Assembly: GCA_900315015.1 (NCBI GenBank)
Contig: OMXJ01000002.1
Coordinates: forward strand, 62,001-126,000
Length of the DNA: 64,000 bases
Direction: 5' to 3'
Origin: an uncultured Eubacteriales bacterium
Lineage (GTDB): Bacteria; Bacillota; Clostridia; Lachnospirales; Lachnospiraceae
The notes under the pieces are model-generated. The model was given only the letters and a program-made list of their open reading frames with translations. It made no database searches and was not told where the DNA came from. Both the position numbers and the translations under genes were made by a program. Of the stretch, positions 54,088-63,062 are shown in pieces (positions within the stretch are counted from its first letter, which is position 1; every line of letters starts with the position of its first letter).

Positions 54088-54342
54088 ATGCTTTTAGATG
54101 TAGGAATGGGAAATTTAGTTGTTCTCGGTGGGGAAATTGCAATTTTTCTCTTTGTTTATATAGGAATCATTTGGGTAGTTAAAAGCGTAATAGTAATTAA
54201 AGAAGAATTAGACATGAAAAAGAAAATAAATACTGATAAAAAAGACTCTGATTCTATTATGCAAGATGAGCTTAATGTTAATGTGGGAAAAGTTGATAAG
54301 AATGAAATTAGGAGTGATTATGGCAATAAATATAAAGGATAA
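54088..54342 (+). CDS. Unknown small membrane protein (second of three)
   Basis: 84 residues, not recognised. One or two N-terminal hydrophobic stretches (about 7-36), then a Lys/Asp-rich hydrophilic C-terminus. The ATG at 54088 has AAGGG at workable spacing; a TTG at 54079 is too close to it. It overlaps the third gene by 23 nt, which suggests coupled translation. Confidence 0.55.
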   Translation: MLLDVGMGNLVVLGGEIAIFLFVYIGIIWVVKSVIVIKEELDMKKKINTDKKDSDSIMQDELNVNVGKVDKNEIRSDYGNKYKG

Positions 54343-55129
54343 AGGTTATAGGCTTATTATTTTGCTTTTAGTTTTAATAGCAATCTGGTCACTGACCTTT
54401 ATGAAAGGATATCCTGAGAAAAAGATAAATGTCATTACAGTATCTTCGATTTCACCTTGTTGTGCGGCTCTAGTGTGTAGGGAGAATGTCGAAGTGCCGG
54501 ATGAATTGAAGGATACTGGCACAGAAGATGAATATGTTAAAAGGTTGTTTAATAATTATATTCCTGAAAAGGGATATAAGGTACTTTTTGATTATATAAA
54601 GAGTGAAGAATCAGAGTATATAGAATATGATACAAGTTTTCTGAAAAATAATGATTTTAAGGTATTGGTATTTTCTTATAAAAATGAAGATAATCCTGTT
54701 CTTTGTGAAACGTATTTTGTATCGAAATATGCAAGCTTGCCCGTATATAGTGACTTGGTTGAAGGAGATACTTTTTGGATAAGCTGGAATGCCGAACATA
54801 AAAATAGAAGTAAAATTAATTATGTGGATGGGATGTATAGGCGCATATTTCTAGAATATCCGAGTACTTTTAATATTTTATGGACTGCATTTAGTGATGA
54901 ACTGTTAAAGACGGTCGTTTGGTTTACACTGCATATTGTATTGGTAGTGCATTGGTTTAAAGGAAGGAAAGAACCATGGATTTTTACGGCTATTGTTTCC
55001 TTAGCTGGTTGCTGTAAATTAGAATCACTTGCGGTTGCAAAGGGTTGGATAATTTATATATTAAGTGTTTTATTATATGTTCTGATTCTATCAATTGCTA
55101 CATCGATTAGAAGATACATGAGCGAATGA
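54320..55129 (+). CDS. Unknown membrane protein with extracytoplasmic domain (third of three)
   Basis: 269 residues, not recognised. TM1 at about 10-28, an exported domain of about 160 residues beginning with a Cys cluster (SPCCAALVCRE) and rich in Tyr, Glu and Lys, then three C-terminal hydrophobic segments. GGAG lies before the ATG at 54320, inside the previous gene; a longer in-frame reading from 54266 lacks a site. The layout suggests a complex of three membrane proteins, function unknown. Confidence 0.65.
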   Translation: MAINIKDKGYRLIILLLVLIAIWSLTFMKGYPEKKINVITVSSISPCCAALVCRENVEVPDELKDTGTEDEYVKRLFNNYIPEKGYKVLFDYIKSEESEYIEYDTSFLKNNDFKVLVFSYKNEDNPVLCETYFVSKYASLPVYSDLVEGDTFWISWNAEHKNRSKINYVDGMYRRIFLEYPSTFNILWTAFSDELLKTVVWFTLHIVLVVHWFKGRKEPWIFTAIVSLAGCCKLESLAVAKGWIIYILSVLLYVLILSIATSIRRYMSE

Positions 55130-55497
55130 TATATAAACCATAGCTTTCCGTATCCTCATAAGCTATAGGCTTAATCTCTCCTTCATCAAAGCTCAAAAGC
55201 TCTCAGCCCTCAGAAAAAATCCCCACTGCGGACGGCTAAAGCCTCGTATCAGCCTTATGGCCTCGCAAAGCTCTGAATGAGAATCATAGGTTCACAAGTT
55301 CATTATGTCTTCTGTAGCCTTTGCATCGGAATAAGAAAATTTATTAATTTTTAAGTTAACAAGGTTAGCTAACGCAAGAATCCCCTTAAGTAGATTTTAG
55401 TCAGTTACCATATCTACTTAAGGGGAATCCTATTAAAATATCAGAATGCCTTATTTTTCTATTGTAAACTATCTTTAATACTATACTTTAAACCACT
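55130..55497. other. Intergenic stretch with GC-richer segment and strong hairpin
   Basis: After the stop there is an ATAGCTT/AAGCTAT hairpin (55140-55166). A segment at about 55190-55280 is clearly GC-richer than its surroundings, with small GGCTAAAGCC and GCC-TTAT-GGC hairpins and near direct repeats of CTC-AAAGCTCT. At 55382-55395 and 55412-55425 there is a perfect 14-bp stem (CCCCTTAAGTAGAT) without a T-run. This could be a structured RNA or gene remnant; I cannot name it. Confidence 0.5.
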
Positions 55498-56055
55498 TTA
55501 CTTAGCTGTACTTTCCGCATCTATTTGAGCTACTGCTCCTCTGAGATCAGAACAGAACCAAGAATAAATCTCATCAGAATATCCATAAACGATGCCTGGT
55601 CTAACCGGATCAAGAATTCTCTTTATTTCTCCAAGAGCTTCACCTGCTGGTGTCTTCTTGGTAAAAGGACCTGTACTTTTTTCACAGATTAAGTGCTGCT
55701 CTCCACTCCTCTCCATTAAAAAAATCTGGTGACGTTTACCGGTAGGGATAAAATTCATACTTTCTTTAATAATTCTAGTGTAAGCCCACACAATATCTCT
55801 TACAGGAATTACGAAGAAAACATTAACACTAAAATAACATAGAGCTGTAGGAGTGACAACTGTCGTCTTTAATAAAATTTCGGCATTAGCTATCTCCTGA
55901 TTCAATTGCTCTAGCTCTTCCTTACTAAAACGCTGCCATAATTCTACTGCCTCAGCATAACGCTTTTTATTAAAAAAGCCTTCTTTGATTTTTCCCATTT
56001 GCTTCGCCTTTTCCGCGATATTAGGATAGCGGCTGAGTTCTTCGTTCAGATCCAT
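55498..56055 (-). CDS. Hypothetical protein
   Basis: 185 residues, not assigned with confidence. The N-terminal 65 residues are helical and charged (LNEELSRYPNIAEKAKQMGKIKEGFF). The middle contains VFFVIPVRDIVWAYTRIIKE, reminiscent of PH-like folds in Clostridia proteins where a Trp-Ala-Tyr motif recurs. The C-terminus mixes short strands and a helix. TGGAGG lies 6 nt before the ATG. It is a single-gene unit. Confidence 0.7.
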   Translation of the reverse strand: MDLNEELSRYPNIAEKAKQMGKIKEGFFNKKRYAEAVELWQRFSKEELEQLNQEIANAEILLKTTVVTPTALCYFSVNVFFVIPVRDIVWAYTRIIKESMNFIPTGKRHQIFLMERSGEQHLICEKSTGPFTKKTPAGEALGEIKRILDPVRPGIVYGYSDEIYSWFCSDLRGAVAQIDAESTAK

Positions 56056-56189
56056 AAAAATACCTCCATTAATTTTTATAAATACTTAAATTTTAAATAT
56101 CTAAACTTATTATTTTATACTATACGATTATAATTTTGTCAATATCTTTTTTCGTAATATATGTATCAAATGATTATTTATTTTTGCAA

Positions 56190-56218
56190 TTTACAAATCA
56201 GCTTTATCCAATTATAAT
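56190..56218 (+). promoter_or_regulatory. Promoter of the alpha-galactosidase gene
   Basis: TTTACA (56190-56195) and TATAAT (56213-56218), spacer 17 bp, about 110 nt before the annotated start. Confidence 0.72.
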
Positions 56219-56328
56219 ATAAGCATGGAAATCTTAGATAATCTTAACTTTACTTTATCTTTATTTATCCACATAATTCTACGAAAGGAAAGATAGATAT
56301 CCCCGTAACGGACTTCTATCCACAATTT

Positions 56329-58197
56329 ATGAAAATATCATCACAAATAAAGCTCACTCATGACGCATATGCCGGCTTCTATTCTGCCGGTCTCACCATG
56401 CTTAACAGTAAGACCATGGAAAGGTTCACCATGACCAGACATACTAACAACGAGACTGTATATACTTCATCAGATGATCTTACTCTCATGGTGCAGCACG
56501 AAAAAGACTCCCAAACCGGAGCAATTCGTGTACAGACAATTTTCACAAATAATTCAAAGGAAAATATAACCCTAGAAATGGTAGACTCATTTGTCATATC
56601 AGAGGTAGAAGGCGATAAAATCCACCGCTTCCTCTCCTTCTGGTCTGCAGAAGGAAGGCATAAGGTCGATAATGTCATAGATTTAAATCTTGAACCTTCC
56701 TGGACTCACACCGCCTATAGAGTAGAAAAGTTCGGAAATGTCGGTTCAATGCCTATTAGAAAGTATTTTCCATTTGTCGCCATAGAGGATTCTAAAACAG
56801 GTAATTTCACGGCTGTTCAACTTTACTCACCTGCTTCTTGGCAGATGGAAGTAATTATTCAAGAGGATGAAAGAGTTACTCTTACTGGAGGTATCGCAGA
56901 TAGGGATTTCGGCCAGTTCACAAAGACACTAAAACCTGGTGAAATATTTATTACTCCAAAGGCATATGTTGCCACAGGAAACAGCCTTGTAGATGTATGC
57001 GATAAACTCGTAAAATCACAGCACCCTGATATCAGCCCAGTTGATGACCACATGGGCATTACCTTCAACGAATACTGCACCTCTTGGGGAAATCCTTCTG
57101 AGGAAAGCATGAAAAAGATTGCCGACTGCATAGAAGGAAAAGGCATCGATTATCTTGTTATTGATGCAGGCTGGTTCATACAGGGCAAAGGAAAATGGTG
57201 GGATGAAACCGGTAACTGGAACTACAGCCAAAAGCTCTTCCCGAATGGCCTTAAGCCTGTAGCCGACTATATAAAGAGCAAAGGAATGATACCAGGAATC
57301 TGGTACGAATTTGAAAATGTTTCACCAATGTGTGAGCTTTTTGAAAAAGATGAATATCTTGTAAAAAAGGATTCTAGACCTCTTACCGTAGGCGACAGAA
57401 GGTTCCTGGATATGCAAAAGGACATTGTTAAAGATCATTTAAATAAAATGGTAATCGATAATCTAAAAGAGGCAGGTTTTGGATATATTAAGGTCGATTA
57501 TAATGACACCATGGGCATGGGCTGTGATGGTCCTGACGGAATGGGTGAAAACCTCCGTCAGAAGGTGCTTGCTACACAGGACTTCTTTAGAAAAATGAAA
57601 GCTCAGATTCCTGAACTTGTCATCGAAAACTGCTCAAGCGGAGGCCATAGATTAGAACCTTCCTTTATGGAGCTAGCTTCTATGGCAAGCTTTTCAGATG
57701 CTCATGAAATCACCGCACTTCCTCTTATTGCAGCTGCTCTCCAGCTATTAATAAAGCCTGAACAAAGTCAGATATGGGCAGTTCTAAGAAAGGATGATTC
57801 CCCTGCAAGACTTTATTATTCCTTATGTGCTACATTATTTGGCAGAATGGGGCTTTCAGGTGATATTTATGATATTTCTAAGGACCAGTGGGCTATATTA
57901 GAAGAAGGTATAGCTTTCTATAAAAAAGCTGCTGACATTATTAAAAATGGCAAGACTACGCTCATCCACAGCACCTCAAAAAGCAATAACAATCCAAGCG
58001 GCGGCCAGCTTTCAATCCGCGAATATGATGGAAAATGCCTTGTAATTTATCATAGATTTGAAAATTCAAAAGATGTCTATGACTTTATAAAAGATGAAGA
58101 AATTTCACTTAATTTAAAAGAAGAAAAGATATTCTCATCCTTCGGATGTGCCGATCAGGATTTTAGTGCTAAGGCCTTTATCTTAGATCTTAACTAG
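56329..58197 (+). CDS. Alpha-galactosidase, glycoside hydrolase family 36
   Basis: 622 residues, no signal peptide, so intracellular. An N-terminal beta domain is followed by the barrel. GH36 motifs: YLVIDAGWF near 275, GIWYEFENVSP near 323, YIKVDYN with nucleophile Asp390, ENCSSGGHR and FSDAHE with acid/base Asp457. It hydrolyses terminal alpha-1,6-galactosides such as melibiose or raffinose. The ATG lacks a ribosome binding site; AAAGGAAAG lies about 40 nt upstream in the same open frame, so the true start may be a rare codon there. No sugar transporter genes are next to it. Confidence 0.9.
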   Translation: MKISSQIKLTHDAYAGFYSAGLTMLNSKTMERFTMTRHTNNETVYTSSDDLTLMVQHEKDSQTGAIRVQTIFTNNSKENITLEMVDSFVISEVEGDKIHRFLSFWSAEGRHKVDNVIDLNLEPSWTHTAYRVEKFGNVGSMPIRKYFPFVAIEDSKTGNFTAVQLYSPASWQMEVIIQEDERVTLTGGIADRDFGQFTKTLKPGEIFITPKAYVATGNSLVDVCDKLVKSQHPDISPVDDHMGITFNEYCTSWGNPSEESMKKIADCIEGKGIDYLVIDAGWFIQGKGKWWDETGNWNYSQKLFPNGLKPVADYIKSKGMIPGIWYEFENVSPMCELFEKDEYLVKKDSRPLTVGDRRFLDMQKDIVKDHLNKMVIDNLKEAGFGYIKVDYNDTMGMGCDGPDGMGENLRQKVLATQDFFRKMKAQIPELVIENCSSGGHRLEPSFMELASMASFSDAHEITALPLIAAALQLLIKPEQSQIWAVLRKDDSPARLYYSLCATLFGRMGLSGDIYDISKDQWAILEEGIAFYKKAADIIKNGKTTLIHSTSKSNNNPSGGQLSIREYDGKCLVIYHRFENSKDVYDFIKDEEISLNLKEEKIFSSFGCADQDFSAKAFILDLN

Positions 58198-58329
58198 CAG
58201 TTTCCTTAGAGAATATTATTAATAGTATTGATCACTATTTTTATTGATAGTTCATATTAATAGTTATGAGTAATGGTTTCAATTAATAGTTTTGAACAGT
58301 AATTCTAATTCAAAGAATAACCAAACTAA

Positions 58330-58367
58330 AAAGGACTTCTTCCCATTCGGGGGCAGAAGTCCTTTTT
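58330..58367. terminator. Bidirectional terminator after alpha-galactosidase
   Basis: AAAAAGGACTTCT pairs perfectly with AGAAGTCCTTTTT around a C/G-rich loop. It serves the alpha-galactosidase gene and, beyond the tandem repeat, the converging esterase gene. Confidence 0.92.
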
Positions 58368-58388
58368 CATTATTTAACTACAGATTTC

Positions 58389-58468
58389 TTTAGTTCGTTA
58401 GTTCTTTAGTTCGTTAATTCTTTAGTTCGTTAATTCTTTAGTTCGTTAATTCTTTAGTTCGTTAGTTC
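58389..58468. repeat. Tandem repeat, 5 x 16 bp
   Basis: Five head-to-tail copies of TTTAGTTCGTTARTTC. The three middle copies have A and the two outer ones G at one position; otherwise they are identical. It ends 10 bp before the esterase stop codon. Confidence 0.95.
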
Positions 58469-58478
58469 TTTATACGTC

Positions 58479-59108
58479 TTAGCTTTCCTTCTTTAACAGC
58501 CACGAAAATGCCTTTGCGGTGCGAATCTCTGCATCCATAAAGTGATTTCCCTTATTCCATTCAAAAATGCAGTTAACGCCCTTTTCCTTCAAACATTCAT
58601 ATACTTCCTGAATTCTTTTATCAACTGTACTCATAATAGCATTACGAGTTTTTGCTTCTTTATCTCCGAGGCTTAAATACACATAGCTGCTCTTAATATC
58701 ATTTTCCTTTATGTAGTCAGCAAATCCCCTAAACCATACAGAAGGTGACGCTGCTGCAACCCCCTTAAATACATCCGTTTGATATGAGCTCCATAATGCA
58801 AATAATCCCGCTAAAGAATAGCCGCCTATGTAGTATGTCTTAGAATCATCGATGCAGGTACTTAGAATCTCTGTTAATGTATCCTTTGCCCCTTCTCCAA
58901 AATCCTCATTTCCGAACACCGCCGGTGCCTTCCAGGGCGAGAGATCCTTATTCCAGCTTTTCACCTTAAATGCTTTGAGATAAAAGTCTCTTCCGCTCAT
59001 TTCGCTAATTAACCTGGCTTCCCTCTCAAGCATTTTAGTATCATGGTCATCTACCATCTGTATTAGAACATTCTTAGAAGCTTTACTTCCGTATTCAAAT
59101 ATCTCCAT
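58479..59108 (-). CDS. Alpha/beta-hydrolase, putative esterase
   Basis: 209 residues, cytoplasmic. The nucleophile elbow GYSLAG is near residue 97, followed by ASPSVWF, a family mark of the esterase D-like group; the probable acid is in LSLGDKE and the His in WNKGNHF. Substrate unknown. Its ATG shares one base with the stop of the glutaredoxin-like gene (TGATG), so both are translated together. Confidence 0.82.
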   Translation of the reverse strand: MEIFEYGSKASKNVLIQMVDDHDTKMLEREARLISEMSGRDFYLKAFKVKSWNKDLSPWKAPAVFGNEDFGEGAKDTLTEILSTCIDDSKTYYIGGYSLAGLFALWSSYQTDVFKGVAAASPSVWFRGFADYIKENDIKSSYVYLSLGDKEAKTRNAIMSTVDKRIQEVYECLKEKGVNCIFEWNKGNHFMDAEIRTAKAFSWLLKKES

Positions 59109-59419
59109 CAGCAGCCCTTTTTCCCATTTTTATGATCTTCAATTGAACAGGCCGCAGCGCCGTTATATTCAACTAGTCCAACATCCTCCGGTTTTAATGT
59201 AACACTACCATCTTCAAGTACAAAAGCTGGTATTCCAACATCACCTACTTTTTTACTATTATCAAAGGCTGGATTTTTATCTCTAAGTCTCGTAAAGGCG
59301 CCCATATTCCTGATATTCTCACCTATGTTTATGTATTCAAATTCATCCTCACGTCCTTTGATCTGTTCATGCACATAATCACAATATGGGCAGGTAGGCA
59401 TTCCGTAAATTTTTACCAT
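59108..59419 (-). CDS. Glutaredoxin-like protein
   Basis: 103 residues. Thioredoxin fold with redox motif CPYC at residues 10-13 in MVKIYGMPTCPYC and the cis-Pro in VGIPAFVLEDG. A C-terminal tail carries two further Cys. It probably reduces disulfides or mixed thiols; the partner is unknown. Its last base is shared with the start of the esterase gene. Confidence 0.85.
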   Translation of the reverse strand: MVKIYGMPTCPYCDYVHEQIKGREDEFEYINIGENIRNMGAFTRLRDKNPAFDNSKKVGDVGIPAFVLEDGSVTLKPEDVGLVEYNGAAACSIEDHKNGKKGC

Positions 59420-59488
59420 TTTCTTTTCCTCCGTGTTTACTATTTGCCATGAAGCAGACTCATCATTCTGTCATTTTTTAGCTTTTCT

Positions 59489-60676
59489 TCAGCTCTTTTT
59501 CAACTTTTTGTCATCCATGGCATAAATCGCTTTTAATATAATCGGTGTAAGAATTGAACTTACCACAATAAGCAGTATTACAGCCGTAAAATATCTTCCA
59601 TCAAGTATCTCGGCTTTTAATCCTCTTTGTGCAACAATCAGAGCCACCTCGCCTCTTGTCATCATGCCTACACCGATCTTAAGACTATCCAAGTTATTAT
59701 ATTTTAATAGTTTTGAAACAAGGCTGCAGCCTATTACCTTTCCAAGAAGTCCTACAATCACAAATGCTACTGAAAAGGCAAGTATGGTCATATCAACAGT
59801 TCTAAGATTTGTCTGCAGACCTACGCTTGCAAAAAATACAGGACCAAATATCATATAGGAATTGATATCCATCTTTCTATCAATGTATTCTGAATCATCT
59901 AATGAGCTTAAGATAATACCTGCCACATAGGCACCCGTAATATCGGCTACTCCAAAGTATTTATCAGCAACATAAGCTAGAATAAAAGCAAGTGTCATTC
60001 CTATTATAGGTATTCTTCTAGTATGAGGCCACTTTTTATCAATGACCTTCATTATCTTAAATATGAAAAATCCAACAACTACTGAAAGTACAAAAAAAGC
60101 AACTGTCTTAATACACACCGATCCTAAATTTGCACTTGGATCTTTCATTCCAAGTACTGCTGTTAAAACAACAATTCCTATTACATCATCTATTATTGCA
60201 GCACTCATTATGGTCGTTCCAACATCTGTTGAAATTTTCCCCATTTCTTTAAGCGCCTGTACAGTAATACTTACTGAAGTTGCGGTAAGAATTGTTCCTA
60301 TAAATAAAGCCTTTATGAATTCTGGTTTTCCTGGTGCAGAAAAGCCATAAAAGCACATATATAAAATAGTTCCAAGTATCAGCGGCATGAAAACTCCGGC
60401 AAGTGCAATTATGGTTGCCTTTAAGCCTGATTTTTTCAGTTTATCTATATCTGTTTCAAGACCTGCGCCGAACATAAGAAGTATTACTCCTATTTCTGCC
60501 ATTCCTGATAGAAAATCATTTTCTACTACCAGATTTAAGACAGAAGGGCCAATAAGAAGTCCTGCTACTATTTCTCCTGCTACCTGCGGTGCCTTTACTT
60601 TTCTTGCTAGCAATCCCATCATTTTAGCAGAAATGATGATAATTGCCAAACTCTTTAAAATTTCCAGATTATCCAT
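59489..60676 (-). CDS. Cation:proton antiporter, CPA2 family
   Basis: 395 residues, about 12 membrane helices, Na+/H+ exchanger domain. Typical segments are KAPQVAGEIVAGLLIGPSVLN near the N-terminus, LLMFGAGLETD, and SAAIIDDVIGIVVLTAV with the paired Asp used in ion transport. There is no TrkA-type C-terminal domain. It exchanges Na+ or K+ for H+. It is divergent from the LysR gene, which may control it. Confidence 0.9.
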   Translation of the reverse strand: MDNLEILKSLAIIIISAKMMGLLARKVKAPQVAGEIVAGLLIGPSVLNLVVENDFLSGMAEIGVILLMFGAGLETDIDKLKKSGLKATIIALAGVFMPLILGTILYMCFYGFSAPGKPEFIKALFIGTILTATSVSITVQALKEMGKISTDVGTTIMSAAIIDDVIGIVVLTAVLGMKDPSANLGSVCIKTVAFFVLSVVVGFFIFKIMKVIDKKWPHTRRIPIIGMTLAFILAYVADKYFGVADITGAYVAGIILSSLDDSEYIDRKMDINSYMIFGPVFFASVGLQTNLRTVDMTILAFSVAFVIVGLLGKVIGCSLVSKLLKYNNLDSLKIGVGMMTRGEVALIVAQRGLKAEILDGRYFTAVILLIVVSSILTPIILKAIYAMDDKKLKKS

Positions 60677-60753
60677 CTCTTTTCCTTCCTCTAGCGCTAC
60701 ATAAACGCCTGAATTAATTTGCTTATTCTAAACCTTAAGCATTTTAACTCTTG

Positions 60754-60771
60754 ATTTTATAGAAGTAAAAT
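60754..60771. promoter_or_regulatory. Inverted repeat in the antiporter-lysR spacer, possible LysR site
   Basis: ATTTTA-N6-TAAAAT between the divergent genes, with a longer TTGAT..ATCAA frame around it. The AT-rich T-N11-A shape fits LysR-type operators, but the surrounding AT content makes chance likely. Confidence 0.35.
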
Positions 60772-60825
60772 AATATAATTTTATCAAATCAATAACTATT
60801 TTAATATAAGAAAAGAGATATCAAT

Positions 60826-61710
60826 ATGACCTTAAGACATATGATAATATTCAGAACTATATGTGAATCTGAATGTAATACTACAAAAGCCGCAGAAAAA
60901 CTGCATATGAGCCAGCCTGCAGTCAGTCTCGCCATTAAGGAGCTAGAGCAATACTACGGTGTACATTTATTTGATAGAATCGGCCGCCGCCTTCAGCTAA
61001 CTGAAGTTGGTCAACATTTTCTTCAATATGCAATCCACATTTCAGACTTATTCCGCGATATGGAAACCGGTCTTCGTGACTGGGATTCTAAGGGGATACT
61101 GCGCCTTGGCGCTAGCATAACAATAGGTTCACAGTTCATGCCCTCTTATGTAAAGTCTTTCTCAAAGCTATGCCCCGGAATTGATGTTAGAGTCTGTGTA
61201 GAACAGTCTGAAATCCTAGAGCAAAAAATCCTATCTAATGAGCTTGACTGCGCTCTTACTGAAGGTATTCCCCACAATCCTAAAATCATTTCAGAACCAT
61301 ATATGGAGGATCACCTGGTTGTGTTTTGTTCTGCCGATAAGGGCTTTAAAAACGGGCATCTTCTCTCAAAGGAAGAATTCAAAAATCAGCGTTTCCTGCT
61401 AAGAGAGCGCGGCAGTGGTACTCGTGAAATCTTCGAACAGGTGGTTTCTCAGGCCGGCATACATATAGTTCCAGCATGGGAATCAATGAGCACAAGTGCC
61501 TTAATCAATGCCGCCATTACAGGGCTTGGTATAGCAGTACTTCCATACCGCGTAATCAAGTACGTCTATGATCAAGGTCTTATTACCACTTTAAATGTCG
61601 AAGGCCTTAGCTTTCACCGCAATTTTTATATAATGTACCATAAGGATAAGTTCTTAATGCCATCAGTTAAAAAATTCATTGAACTATGTAAAAACAGCCC
61701 TAAGGATTAG
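60826..61710 (+). CDS. LysR-family transcriptional regulator
   Basis: 294 residues. An N-terminal winged HTH (1-60) with TKAAEKLHMSQPAVSLAIKELEQYYGVHLFDR, then the substrate-binding domain with LRLGASITIGSQFMP and ALINAAITGLGIAVLPYRV. Closest in style to the CysL/CbbR group. It is divergent from the antiporter and converges with larC with only 18 bp between the stops and no clear terminator. Confidence 0.92.
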   Translation: MTLRHMIIFRTICESECNTTKAAEKLHMSQPAVSLAIKELEQYYGVHLFDRIGRRLQLTEVGQHFLQYAIHISDLFRDMETGLRDWDSKGILRLGASITIGSQFMPSYVKSFSKLCPGIDVRVCVEQSEILEQKILSNELDCALTEGIPHNPKIISEPYMEDHLVVFCSADKGFKNGHLLSKEEFKNQRFLLRERGSGTREIFEQVVSQAGIHIVPAWESMSTSALINAAITGLGIAVLPYRVIKYVYDQGLITTLNVEGLSFHRNFYIMYHKDKFLMPSVKKFIELCKNSPKD

Positions 61711-61728
61711 ATTCTCTCATCAAATCAG

Positions 61729-63057
61729 TTATGCTTTAAATCCATCTATTAAAGCGCGGGCCTCTCTTAAACTAATATCATTTTTTCTAGCAATTTCTGC
61801 AAGATCCTCATATTCTAGCTTGCACGTTGTAGAACCATATCCTGATGAAATCTTCTTATTTACCTTTCCGTAAGGCGTATCTATTTCTTCAAAGCGGCGT
61901 GAAAGGGTATATCTTTCCATCACATTTTTCCTGATTCCAAGAGTTGTGGTGTGCTTAAAAATCTGATTTACCATAAGCTCACATTTTTCTGTATCGGTAA
62001 TAACATGTAGAAGTATTCCCGGGCGTCCTTTTTTCATCTGTATAGGAACTGTAAATACATCTCTTGCTCCTTTTTTCATAATACTCTCACACGCAAAGCT
62101 TATTTCCTCTGCTGTCATGTCATCTATGTTACAGGATAGGTCTATTATCTTGTCGGTACTATTTTCACTCTCTCCAATAAAGGCCCTTACGCAATTAGCG
62201 ACAGGAAAATCCTTTTTTCCCATGCCATAGCCTATTACCTTTGTCTGCATGATAGGCATCTCACCAAAGGAATCAGCAAAATACTTTATAAGCGCTGCCC
62301 CGGTAGGTGTACATAATTCACCCTTTATGCTTCCTCCGTACATCGGTACATCCTTTAATATGTGTGCCGTTGCAGGTGCCGGTACTGGAAGTATTCCATG
62401 CGCGCAGTGCACACTTCCGCTTCCAACATGGATAGGTGATGCCACAACACGCAAAGGTGCTATTTCATTCATTAACATGCATACTGCAGTTACATCTGCA
62501 ATAGCATCCATTGTTCCTACCTCATGAAAGTGAATTTCAGTTACAGGCTTATTATGTGCCTTTGATTCCGCCTCTGCTATAAGTCCATATACTGCTATTA
62601 CGTCTTCCTTTACCTTTTCAGGAATATCTAAATTACCAATTATACTTTCCACATCATGCATAGAGGTGTGATGGTGATGATGGTGATGCTCGTGATCGTG
62701 GTCATCGTAGTCATGATGATGCTCATGGTCGTGGTGATGCTCATGGTCATAGTCGTGATGATGCTCGTGATCGTGGTCATGATGCTCATGGTCATGGTGG
62801 TCGTGATGGTCGTGGTCGTGATGATGCTCGTGAGCTTGCATCTCCTCTCCCTCTTCCTCTCCGTTTACAAAAATATGTATGTGTGTGCCATGAATGCCGC
62901 ACTTTTCCGCCTGCTCTTTCCTCATTTCCACACCGGGAATTCCGATTTTATTAAATCTTTCCACAAATCCTTCAGGATCATCATGCAGCTCTAATAATGC
63001 TGCTGTCAGCATATCACCAGCTGCTCCCATATTACATTCTAAATATAATGTCTTCAT
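61729..63057 (-). CDS. larC: Nickel pincer cofactor biosynthesis protein LarC, with His-rich insertion
   Basis: 442 residues in one unbroken frame. LarC inserts nickel, using CTP, into the pincer cofactor of lactate racemase and related LarA enzymes. The N-terminus YLECNMGAAGDMLTAALLEL is typical; VTEIHFHEVGTMDAIADV and PVPAPATAHILKDVPMYGG follow. Residues 76-130 are almost only His, Asp and Glu, a probable nickel store. In some lactobacilli larC needs a frameshift; here it does not. The ATG at 63057 with AAGG upstream is preferred to an earlier one. larA, larB and larE are not in the window. Confidence 0.92.
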   Translation of the reverse strand: MKTLYLECNMGAAGDMLTAALLELHDDPEGFVERFNKIGIPGVEMRKEQAEKCGIHGTHIHIFVNGEEEGEEMQAHEHHHDHDHHDHHDHEHHDHDHEHHHDYDHEHHHDHEHHHDYDDHDHEHHHHHHHTSMHDVESIIGNLDIPEKVKEDVIAVYGLIAEAESKAHNKPVTEIHFHEVGTMDAIADVTAVCMLMNEIAPLRVVASPIHVGSGSVHCAHGILPVPAPATAHILKDVPMYGGSIKGELCTPTGAALIKYFADSFGEMPIMQTKVIGYGMGKKDFPVANCVRAFIGESENSTDKIIDLSCNIDDMTAEEISFACESIMKKGARDVFTVPIQMKKGRPGILLHVITDTEKCELMVNQIFKHTTTLGIRKNVMERYTLSRRFEEIDTPYGKVNKKISSGYGSTTCKLEYEDLAEIARKNDISLREARALIDGFKA

Positions 63058-63062
63058 ATACC

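Noticed and set aside
55185-55290. tRNA, tmRNA or 6S RNA in the GC-richer segment
   Set aside because: No cloverleaf, CCA end or known conserved elements could be drawn; kept only as an unexplained segment.
58389-58468. CRISPR array or attachment site
   Set aside because: Units of 16 bp without spacers and no integrase or tRNA gene nearby.
62656-62994. Plus-strand frame coding for a Val/Met-rich membrane protein
   Set aside because: It is the complement of the His-rich tract of larC; the hydrophobic look comes from CAT/CAC codons read backwards.
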